This document shows, in pieces, positions 1-5,602 of a stretch of DNA of 5,684 nucleotides (the stretch's first letter is position 1; each line of letters begins with the position of its first letter). The notes under the pieces were generated by a model. It was given only the letters and a program-made list of their open reading frames with translations. It was not told the DNA's origin and did no database searches. The position numbers and the translations under genes were made by a program. Origin of the DNA: Hyphomicrobiales bacterium (GTDB lineage: Bacteria; Pseudomonadota; Alphaproteobacteria; Rhizobiales; OSC116); contig JABSRY010000180.1 of the NCBI GenBank assembly GCA_013214985.1, forward strand, positions 1 through 5,684, given 5' to 3'.

Positions 1-303
1 GCACATGATGTGAATTGGACCGCGATCGGAAACATCGGTGAGGGCAACCTACATGTTGCGGCTCTTGGCGCCGTGAACCCTTCAGAAGCATCTCCAGACA
101 GGCAATTAAACTTCTTATCTCAAGTTGTTGATCTATCGCTTCAGAACTCAGGTCAGATAAGTTTTGAGCATGGGATTGGGCTGAAAAAGAAGGCTACTTT
201 TGAGGACAATCTTCCCAAGGCTACGCTCAATCTTCACCGAGATATCAAATCCTGCTTTGATCCAAAAGGAATATTTAATCCCGGGAAAATTTTTGATGTA
301 TAG
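1..303 (+). CDS. FAD-linked 2-hydroxyacid oxidase, C-terminal part (GlcD/D-lactate dehydrogenase family)
   Basis: The gene is open from base 1 and enters from upstream; about 100 C-terminal residues are visible and it ends at TAG 301-303. It resembles the C-terminal domain of FAD-linked oxidases such as glycolate oxidase GlcD, D-lactate dehydrogenase and D-2-hydroxyglutarate dehydrogenase. Three family landmarks occur in order: GNIGEGNLH (28-54), matching the usual GHxGDGNLH; FEHGIG (163-180); and the closing FDPKGIFNPGKIF (256-294). Family members oxidise 2-hydroxyacids to 2-oxoacids. The FAD-binding half lies outside the window. The first His of GHxGDGNLH, a metal ligand in D-2-hydroxyglutarate dehydrogenase, is Asn here (codon 31-33), and the Asp is Glu, so the substrate or metal use may be changed. 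The stop overlaps the aminotransferase start, which suggests co-translation and possibly delivery of a 2-oxoacid to that enzyme. The family call is firm; the substrate is unknown. Confidence 0.88.
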   Translation, partial: AHDVNWTAIGNIGEGNLHVAALGAVNPSEASPDRQLNFLSQVVDLSLQNSGQISFEHGIGLKKKATFEDNLPKATLNLHRDIKSCFDPKGIFNPGKIFDV

Positions 304-1222
304 CACCAATATAAAACAGCTTTCTACTGAAATTCGGACGCCATTTCTTTGGAGAAATGGCAAAATTTTATCTTGGTCCGAAGTGTCAATCGATCCTGGC
401 ATACATGCCCTTCACTATGGTACGGGAATCTTTGAAGGCATTCGTGTTTTTCAAAATGACTCCGGAGTTTCAAAAGGCTTTAAAACAACAGAGCACTATA
501 AGCGCTTTTCGCATTCGGCAGCTTCATCAGGAATGAACCTTGATTTCACTACTGATGAATTATGTCGAGCTACCGCTGACATCATTGAAGCCAATCAATT
601 GCAAAATGCCTATTTGCGACCCTTGTGTATACAGTCCGATGGATATGAACAAATGGCGAGTGCTTCTGGCGCAACGACGACGTTCATCATGGCATTTGTT
701 CTCCCAGATACAATAAATCGCCAGATCCCTGTACAAAAGGCGACTATCTCACCATTTATTAAGCCCAAGCAGAATGCTCAACTGTTTAAATCCAAAAATA
801 CAGGACATTACATACTGATTTCAGCAGCTGCAAGAGACGCCGTTTCAAAAGGTTATAATCAGGCTATTTTCTTAGACGAAAACCAAAATGTGACAGAGGC
901 ACTAACAGACAATCTGTTTATTGTTTCAAATGGTGTTGTTATAACGCCGCCAGACGAAGCACCTATACTGCTTGGCATCACGCGAGAAACTCTTTATGAA
1001 CTTCTAATTCAAGATGGATTTGAAGTGCTAAAAAAAGACATTTCACTCTCGTCTCTCATGGAAGCCGATGAAATTTTTACATCAAGTACCGCAGGGCACA
1101 TCAAAGCAATCGGTCGAGTAAACAACACTATAATTGGAGACATGCAAAGGGTAGGGCCGATTACTTCCCGCGCTTCGCGCTTGTTAGATAAGTATATATC
1201 AATGGAAATTGGAAAGGACTAA
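296..1222 (+). CDS. class IV aminotransferase, branched-chain aminotransferase-like
   Basis: This is a PLP-dependent fold-type IV aminotransferase of 308 residues, close to the size of E. coli IlvE. The family exchanges amino groups between glutamate and 2-oxoacids. ATG 296 is chosen because IlvE-type homology starts there, a GGGA sits 9 nt upstream (283-286), and the ATG overlaps the preceding stop by 8 nt. Landmarks: HALHYGTGIFEGIR near residues 37-50; YLRPL near 106-110; the Schiff-base lysine in SKNTGHY, Lys167; and Glu201 in VTEALTDN, 34 residues later, as in IlvE (Lys159/Glu193). Two signatures deviate: the usual EGxGEN is EALTDN, and the usual SGTAxE is SSTAGH. The latter is closer to class IV relatives outside primary metabolism. 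This may therefore be a pathway-specific enzyme for an unusual amino acid or amine rather than the housekeeping isoleucine/valine/leucine aminotransferase. A D-amino-acid or R-amine transaminase cannot be excluded. Confidence 0.88.
   Translation: MYSTNIKQLSTEIRTPFLWRNGKILSWSEVSIDPGIHALHYGTGIFEGIRVFQNDSGVSKGFKTTEHYKRFSHSAASSGMNLDFTTDELCRATADIIEANQLQNAYLRPLCIQSDGYEQMASASGATTTFIMAFVLPDTINRQIPVQKATISPFIKPKQNAQLFKSKNTGHYILISAAARDAVSKGYNQAIFLDENQNVTEALTDNLFIVSNGVVITPPDEAPILLGITRETLYELLIQDGFEVLKKDISLSSLMEADEIFTSSTAGHIKAIGRVNNTIIGDMQRVGPITSRASRLLDKYISMEIGKD
1211..1218 (+). promoter_or_regulatory. ribosome binding site for the N-oxygenase gene
   Basis: GGAAAGGA lies inside the last codons of the aminotransferase gene and ends 8 nt before ATG 1227. 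It favours ATG 1227 over the in-frame TTG at 1209, which lies upstream of this site and would add only six residues. Confidence 0.7.
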
Positions 1223-1226
1223 AATT

Positions 1227-2114
1227 ATGGAATCGGTACTATTTAAATCGATCAAAGATGGAAACAAAAAAATGTTTGAACGTATCATCGATGTTTCTTA
1301 CAAAGACTACATTGACGTCGAAAAATCCCTCAATTGGGACATAGGGGTTAATCGCAACATAATGCCAAAACTGGAATCCCATATGTGGCTTTATGGGACA
1401 AAGTATTTTGACATGTTATCATCAGCACAGAAACTCGAAATGGCATGGATGGAGGTCGCGCGCGATGTATCGCTATTTATCCACTTCGAGCAACTTATCC
1501 CCTACATATTTTCTAGCTATATCAATAAATACAAACACCAGCTTAATCGTCAAATTTATGAATATATGATGATCTTCGAGCGAGAAGAACTAACGCATAT
1601 TCTTATGTTCCACCGTTTTCTTGATATTGCAAAACTTCCTTGGTTTGGACTGCCTCAAGGTTTTGATGAATTGGCAAAAAAACTTCCAGAAATGCCCCCA
1701 GAAGAAGGGTTAATCTTTACACTATTTATCGAATGGACTTCTGAAAATGCAGTTATTTCCTCGGTCAGAGGCCAAAATTGCGATCCGCTAACCGAAGAGC
1801 TTTGGAGAGTTCATCACATGGAAGAAGCTCGCCATATAGCCTTTGGTAAAAAGATAGGGGAAACTTTCTTTGAGGATGGAGACGACGATCGCATTTATGC
1901 TTGTCGTATACAGTTTGGCGCATTGTTGAAACAAATGCATTATGTTTACAATTTTAATCCTGAAATAGCGAACTTTCTATCTTTCGATCTGCCCTTCGAT
2001 ATATCAGATGATAACATCGTTCACCAAATTAGATCGTCGGAACACAATACAAGATTAAATAAGGATCGTTTTGGTAGCATCTATCAATGGTCAAAAGCAC
2101 AAGGTATTTTTTAG
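1227..2114 (+). CDS. AurF-like diiron N-oxygenase
   Basis: This 295-residue protein belongs to the ferritin-like diiron N-oxygenases typified by AurF (p-aminobenzoate to p-nitrobenzoate) and CmlI. These oxidise amines through hydroxylamine and nitroso to nitro groups. All seven AurF iron ligands have counterparts: Glu88 (HFEQ), Glu121 and His124 (EELTH), Glu169 (FIEWT), and His196, Glu200 and His203 in HHMEEARH. The spacings Glu-27-His-4-Glu-3-His match AurF exactly; the His124-Glu169 loop is about 12 residues shorter. The protein is cytosolic, with no signal peptide or clear membrane segment. It starts 4 nt after the aminotransferase stop with a good ribosome binding site. The substrate is unknown. 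The flanking aminotransferase suggests an amino acid or amine, and the FAAL suggests a fatty-acyl partner. AurF relatives also occur in diazeniumdiolate pathways such as those for fragin and leudiazen, so N-N products are possible. The family is confident, the exact chemistry is not. Confidence 0.87.
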   Translation: MESVLFKSIKDGNKKMFERIIDVSYKDYIDVEKSLNWDIGVNRNIMPKLESHMWLYGTKYFDMLSSAQKLEMAWMEVARDVSLFIHFEQLIPYIFSSYINKYKHQLNRQIYEYMMIFEREELTHILMFHRFLDIAKLPWFGLPQGFDELAKKLPEMPPEEGLIFTLFIEWTSENAVISSVRGQNCDPLTEELWRVHHMEEARHIAFGKKIGETFFEDGDDDRIYACRIQFGALLKQMHYVYNFNPEIANFLSFDLPFDISDDNIVHQIRSSEHNTRLNKDRFGSIYQWSKAQGIF

Positions 2115-2127
2115 AATAGTACTTAAT

Positions 2128-2862
2128 ATGACACCTGCCGCTCCTTACACAGAATCAATTCATAAACTCATTTGCCTTCCGTATGCTGGAGGTACATCAT
2201 CGTATTTCAGGCATCTTTCTGATTGCTTATCGCCATCAATCAAGGTGCTTCCTCTAGATATCTCTGGCCATGGCCAAAAGAGTAATCAAAAATACTTCCG
2301 GACCATATATGAAATGGCCTCGGATATAGCAGAGAGCAGTGCCAAGCTAGTCAAAGGCCAAGACTTTTCTATTCTAGGTTATAGCATGGGGGCTTTTATT
2401 GCTTTTGAACTCGCCAAGTTGTTAATCAAGGATTTTGATCTGTCTCCATCGTTACTCTTTATTGTGGCACAGAGGTCTCCAGAAATTACGACAAGTCCAC
2501 CTTATTGGTTTAAATTGAAAGATGATGAATTGTTAGAAAAATTATTAAACCTCAATGGGTTGTCGGGTTCAGAGTACAACTTAATGAAACCTATTATTAC
2601 TTATATGCTACCAGTCATCCGGGCAGATTTGGAGGCAGTTGAACTTTACAAAATTGAAGGAATTAACAACGCAATTGATGTTCCAATTCACGCAATTTTT
2701 GGTAAAGAGGATCAAGTAGCAGGGCAATCCAAAATGCTTACGTGGAAAAATTTTACTCGATCTGAATTTGACATAAGCGGGATGGATGGTACGCATTTTT
2801 TTTTGAATGAATGCAAAAAAGAAATAGCACGCAAGATAATTTCAAATATAGAAAGGGTATAA
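2128..2862 (+). CDS. type II thioesterase (alpha/beta hydrolase)
   Basis: This 244-residue alpha/beta hydrolase has the size and order of stand-alone thioesterases that accompany NRPS and PKS systems. They free mis-primed or stalled carrier proteins by hydrolysing acyl-phosphopantetheine thioesters. Evidence: the early LICLPYAGG oxyanion region (residues 14-22); DISGHG (44-49); the nucleophile elbow GYSMGA with Ser86 (usual form GHSMGA); Asp195 in FGKEDQV; and His223 in GTHFFL. The Ser-Asp-His triad is intact. ATG 2128 is the only ATG that keeps the domain intact. It has no recognisable Shine-Dalgarno and lies 13 nt after the N-oxygenase stop, so coupled translation is likely. The gene implies that a carrier protein is part of the pathway, although none is encoded here. 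It could also serve as the releasing enzyme for the product. Confidence 0.88.
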   Translation: MTPAAPYTESIHKLICLPYAGGTSSYFRHLSDCLSPSIKVLPLDISGHGQKSNQKYFRTIYEMASDIAESSAKLVKGQDFSILGYSMGAFIAFELAKLLIKDFDLSPSLLFIVAQRSPEITTSPPYWFKLKDDELLEKLLNLNGLSGSEYNLMKPIITYMLPVIRADLEAVELYKIEGINNAIDVPIHAIFGKEDQVAGQSKMLTWKNFTRSEFDISGMDGTHFFLNECKKEIARKIISNIERV

Positions 2863-2869
2863 AAAGAAA

Positions 2870-4582
2870 ATGATTGTTATAAGAAACCAAACAATATTAG
2901 ATATTTTGAGTGAAAGAGCACGCTTTCAACCTGATAAAGTCGTTTATGAATATTTGGAAAACGGAGATACCCTCAGCGACAAACTCACTTTTGCTGAGCT
3001 TGAGGAAATCGTAACATTATATGCACGCAACTTATCCGAAACATGTTCTTCTAGAAATCGAATTATTATTTATGCTTCGTCTGGTTTGAGCTTCATAGAG
3101 ATGTTTTTGAGTTGCCTAAAAGCAGGAATTGTAGCTGTTCCAGTACATATGCCGCGCAAGTCTACACCGATAGAAAAGTATGAAAAAATCTTTTTGGATT
3201 GCGAAACTAAGCATGCAATTATTGCTGAGGAAGATGAAACGCTTTTATCTGAAAACTTTGTTGCTATGATGAAAAATAGGGGTGTTCATTTGATTAAATA
3301 TAAACGAGCACAGTCAAGTTCTAGTGATGATGTACATTCAATATCACATGGAACCAAACTAGATAATCTCGCTTTTATACAATATACATCTGGATCCAGT
3401 GGGGTTCCAAAGGGTGTTTGCATAACCCACCGGAACATAGTTGAAAATTCCTTCATGATTGAGGATGCATTCGAGCATACGTCGGAAACGGTAATGGTTG
3501 GGTGGTTGCCAACATTCCATGATATGGGATTGATAGGTAACGTTATTCAACCAATTTTTACAGGGTTCAAATGCATCTCAATGCCACCACTAGCCTTTGT
3601 CCAAAAACCTATACGCTGGTTGAAAGCAATATCTAACTACCATGCAACCTCAAGCGGGGGACCAAACTTCGGGTACGATCTGATGATCAACAACATCAAA
3701 CCTGAAGAAAGGGAGGGATTAGATTTGTCGAGTTGGAAAGTTGCATTTAATGGATCAGAACCTATTTGTAGGAGTACATTATCGCAATTCACTCAGATCT
3801 ACTCCCAATATGGCTTTGATAATACCTCTCATTTCCCTTGTTATGGTATGGCAGAAACCACACTATTTGTTTCTGGTGGGAATTTAACATTGAAGTCATC
3901 CATTCTGTCCGTTAGCAAATCCGCCTTTGAAAATAAATTTGTCAAACTCTCTTCCGATCATGATGCTATAAAGGTTGTAAGCAGTGGAGTTCCAGCGAAA
4001 ACGTTGGACTTAGCAATCGTCGACCCAAATACACGAATTAAATTATCAAATGCGTATATTGGTGAAATTTGGATAAGCGGACCAAATGTATCTCAAACCT
4101 ATTTGTGCCAACCAGAGCTTAGTAAAGAAATGATGCGCGCCCAAATACGAAACAAAAACACAGAAAGTTATCTTAGAACGGGTGACTTAGGATTTATTTA
4201 TAACAATGAACTTTTTGTGTGTGGGCGCATAAAGGACATGATGATTTTTGGTGGCCGCAATATATTTCCACAAGATATTGAACTACTGGTTGGTCAATCT
4301 CATCCATACTTAGTACATGGTGGGACAGCGGCTTTTGAAATTATCATCAAAGGATCTAACAGGTTAGTTGTACTTCAGGAAGTAAAAAGAGTTGATCGCA
4401 AGCGCATCAACTTCGAAGAAACAAAACGTGACATTTCTCTTCTAATTGCACAACATTTTCAGGTAGCACTGCATGACCTTGTATTTATCCACGAACGAAG
4501 CTTACCCAAAACTTCAAGTGGAAAGATTCAGAGAAGCCTTAGTAAAACAAAATACATCGACGGAATTTTAAAAAAATTATAA
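2870..4582 (+). CDS. fatty acyl-AMP ligase (FAAL)
   Basis: This 570-residue adenylating enzyme activates a fatty acid with ATP. FAALs hand the acyl-AMP to an acyl carrier protein or PKS/NRPS loading domain rather than to CoA. Motifs: YTSGSSGVPKG (172-182, ATP loop); GWLPTFHDMGLIG (211-223) and FVQKPIRWLKAIS (243-255), both characteristic of FAALs; SGGPNFGYDL (262-271); CYGMAETT (324-331); RTGD (436-439); GRIKDMMIFGGRN (452-464, hinge into the C-terminal domain); and PKTSSGK with catalytic Lys552. The enzyme looks complete and active. There is no fused carrier or condensation domain, so the acyl acceptor must be a separate protein. ATG 2870 lies 7 nt after the thioesterase stop, with GAAAGGG at 2851-2857 as a distant ribosome binding site. 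It is the last gene of the operon before transposon debris. A CoA ligase is less likely because of the FAAL-type HDMGLIG and QDIE wording. Confidence 0.92.
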   Translation: MIVIRNQTILDILSERARFQPDKVVYEYLENGDTLSDKLTFAELEEIVTLYARNLSETCSSRNRIIIYASSGLSFIEMFLSCLKAGIVAVPVHMPRKSTPIEKYEKIFLDCETKHAIIAEEDETLLSENFVAMMKNRGVHLIKYKRAQSSSSDDVHSISHGTKLDNLAFIQYTSGSSGVPKGVCITHRNIVENSFMIEDAFEHTSETVMVGWLPTFHDMGLIGNVIQPIFTGFKCISMPPLAFVQKPIRWLKAISNYHATSSGGPNFGYDLMINNIKPEEREGLDLSSWKVAFNGSEPICRSTLSQFTQIYSQYGFDNTSHFPCYGMAETTLFVSGGNLTLKSSILSVSKSAFENKFVKLSSDHDAIKVVSSGVPAKTLDLAIVDPNTRIKLSNAYIGEIWISGPNVSQTYLCQPELSKEMMRAQIRNKNTESYLRTGDLGFIYNNELFVCGRIKDMMIFGGRNIFPQDIELLVGQSHPYLVHGGTAAFEIIIKGSNRLVVLQEVKRVDRKRINFEETKRDISLLIAQHFQVALHDLVFIHERSLPKTSSGKIQRSLSKTKYIDGILKKL

Positions 4583-4616
4583 CTAGTTGTAGCTGCTTGC
4601 ACTTATCCGTGTTTTC

Positions 4617-4729
4617 TGCTCGAATTATATGCATCTATCGAGATGTTTAAACCCAAATTAATTGCGACTATGCTCGAATTAACTGCGACGCGCTTGCAAT
4701 CATCGGGTTTTGCTCACATTAAGTGCGAC
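4617..4729. repeat. degenerate repeats, core ATTAANTGCGAC; possible orphan IS21-type end
   Basis: The core ATTAANTGCGAC occurs three times in the same orientation, at 4657-4668, 4678-4689 and 4718-4729, with N being T, C and G. The last two sit in a 19-bp unit TGCTCNNATTAANTGCGAC (4671-4689 and 4711-4729), exactly 40 bp apart. A decayed copy of that unit, TGCTCGAATTATATGCATC, lies at 4617-4635. IS21-family elements carry several such repeats at each end as transposase binding sites, and the wording resembles ends of that family. No istA or istB gene is present, so this would be an orphan end. The repeats are directly visible; the IS21 assignment is an inference. Confidence 0.5.
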
Positions 4730-4803
4730 TATAAATAACGGCCTTATTAGCAGGATAAGTATCCTCTCAGCGATCACACAGGCAAATCACCAGTAGAGAG
4801 CTA

Positions 4804-4826
4804 TGCCCAGAAGTGGTGTATGGGCA
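4804..4826. repeat. short inverted repeat near the IS256 stub
   Basis: TGCCCA (4804-4809) and TGGGCA (4821-4826) form a perfect 6-bp inverted repeat around an 11-nt spacer that contains GAAGTGGTGTA. It may belong to the terminal region of the IS256-type element whose gene starts at 4901. The outer end of that element is not defined. Confidence 0.3.
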
Positions 4827-4900
4827 AGAATGATTTTTTAGTTTTGAGAGAATCTTAGGTTGGCGTACCTTTTTTATGATTAAAAAAGAAAGGCAACGCC

Positions 4901-5008
4901 ATGAGTGATACTACAATATTAGAGTTTAAGAATCCAGCAGAAGATCTATTTGATCCTGTGACAGATGTTTTGCGTGCAGGTGTCCGTCTTCGAATGCTTT
5001 GGAACTAA
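4901..5008 (+). pseudogene. IS256-family transposase, N-terminal stub
   Basis: ATG 4901 opens a 35-codon frame ending at TAA 5006-5008, preceded by AAAGAAAGG (4885-4893), a plausible ribosome binding site. The peptide contains DTTILEFKNPAEDLFDP and TDVLRAG, which resemble the start of IS256/Mutator-type transposases (typically a short lead, DPLT, then LLRxGAR). Those proteins run to about 400 residues. Here homology stops after the RAG region, and the last codons look like foreign sequence or a frameshift. All catalytic DDE residues are missing, so this is a dead fragment. The cut lies within about 4980-5013, just before the end of the next element, so insertion or deletion by the IS3-type element probably truncated it. 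The family assignment comes from recognition of a short stretch and is moderate. Confidence 0.5.
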
Positions 5009-5012
5009 TTGG

Positions 5013-5519
5013 TGTTTAAACTAAGCTAGAGATTTGTTCATCTTTATTGTTTGATTATGCAGCATTCATTTGATGTTGCAATCTTCTTTTTTGTATTGTT
5101 TTGGCTTTGATCCTTTCTCTCAGGTTTAATATTTCCTGCCCACGGCCAAAGTAAACATCGGCAGGCGTGAGGTTATTGAGGCTTTCATGGTATCTGTGAT
5201 TGTTGTAATGTTCGACAAATTCTGTGATTTGGTTTTCCAGATCACCAGGTAAATAATAGTGGTTTAGCAATATCTTGTTTTTCAGGGTCTGATGCCATCG
5301 CTCAATCTTACCCTGTGTTTGTGGGTGATATGGTGCACCACGAGTGTGTTTGATGTTTTTATCATCCAAGTAGTTTGCAAATTCAGATGAGACGTAACTG
5401 GCACCATTATCAGATAACAATCTAGGTTTTTTCTTGATGTGCGGCTTATCGCAACCAGAAGCCTGTAAGGCGAGGTCAATCGTATCAGTTGCATCACTGC
5501 TCTTCATTGTGGAACAGAG
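5013..5519 (-). mobile_element. partial IS3-type insertion sequence
   Basis: This covers the transposase fragment at 5055-5519 and its 3' flank. TGTTTAAAC at 5013 starts with TGT, as many IS3-family ends do, and lies 42 bp beyond the transposase stop, so it is a plausible outer terminus. The 5' half of the element is not seen; an IS66-type element begins at 5520 in its place. The 5013 boundary is inferred, whereas the 5519 junction is supported by the loss of transposase homology. Confidence 0.5.
5055..5519 (-). pseudogene. IS3-type transposase (OrfB, rve integrase core), C-terminal part
   Basis: The minus strand encodes the C-terminal half of a DDE integrase/transposase. Visible landmarks are SDNGASY with the second catalytic Asp, HPQTQGKIERWHQTLK with the catalytic Glu, EFVEHYNNHRYHESL, TPADVYFGRG, and a basic tail ending in HQMNAA. 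Homology continues upstream of ATG 5507 through the residues LCST, so that Met is internal and not a real start. It ends abruptly at 5519. Beyond it the frame reads unrelated residues and reaches a stop at 5553-5555. The first catalytic Asp and the DNA-binding N-terminus are missing, so the protein is non-functional alone. The break coincides with the start of an IS66-like end. IS481 is a related alternative family, but the wording fits IS3 better. Confidence 0.82.
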
Positions 5520-5522
5520 GTA

Positions 5523-5536
5523 GGCGGTTTTCCGCC
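5523..5536. repeat. small perfect hairpin in the IS66 end
   Basis: GGCGG (5523-5527), TTTT, CCGCC (5532-5536) form a 5-bp GC stem with a 4-nt loop. It lies inside the presumed terminal repeat of the IS66-type element, so it may reflect transposase recognition, or it may block read-through transcription into the element. It lacks a following T run and is not a typical terminator. Confidence 0.45.
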
Positions 5537-5602
5537 CCCACCTTTTCTCTGATTATCTTAGCTGTTATATTCTGCATTTATTAGATTATTGAGGAGTTTT
5601 TT

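Larger units (their letters stand above)
4583..4900. other. gene-free stretch with mobile-element remnants
   Basis: No credible gene lies between the FAAL stop and the IS256 stub. The stretch begins with AT-rich sequence and no hairpin-plus-T terminator directly after the FAAL. It then holds degenerate repeats at 4617-4729, an interrupted palindrome GGATA-AG-TATCC at 4753-4764, a TGCCCA/TGGGCA inverted repeat at 4804-4826, and the presumed upstream end of the IS256-type element. The only open frame of note (4751-4858, about 35 codons) lacks a start codon and recognisable homology. I read the whole stretch as overlapping ends of decayed insertion sequences. Confidence 0.55.

Noticed and set aside
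200..295. N-terminal extension of the aminotransferase frame upstream of ATG 296
   Set aside because: The extra 32 codons lie wholly within the oxidase gene in another frame and have no class IV aminotransferase similarity. ATG 296 gives the normal family length.
148..402. Minus-strand open frame of 84 codons
   Set aside because: It overlaps the oxidase and aminotransferase genes, which have clear family motifs. Its own peptide shows no domain.
2608..2796. Minus-strand open frame within the thioesterase gene
   Set aside because: It is a shadow frame opposite a gene with an intact catalytic triad, with no recognisable protein features.
3359..3550. Minus-strand open frame within the FAAL gene
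   Set aside because: It lies opposite the conserved ATP-loop region of the FAAL and shows no similarity to any family I know.
4632..4645. CATCT-ATCG-AGATG hairpin as a terminator for the operon
   Set aside because: The 5-bp stem is AT-rich and no T run follows. It is more likely chance or part of the repeat-bearing transposon end.
4617..4729. CRISPR array
   Set aside because: The repeats are only 12-19 bp, unevenly spaced and degenerate, with no spacer-like regularity and no cas genes.
4751..4858. Possible small protein of about 35 codons (KYPLSDHTGK... frame)
   Set aside because: It has no start codon or ribosome binding site, is bounded by stops on both sides, and lies in transposon debris. 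It may be a decayed coding remnant but cannot be assigned.
4644..5021. TGTTTAAAC occurring at both 4644-4652 and 5013-5021
   Set aside because: The shared 9-mer is mostly the palindrome GTTTAAAC in an AT-rich region and flanking bases do not match, so it does not support a matched pair of element ends.
5282..5497. Second minus-strand frame inside the IS3-type transposase
   Set aside because: It is out of frame with the transposase motifs and has no domain of its own.
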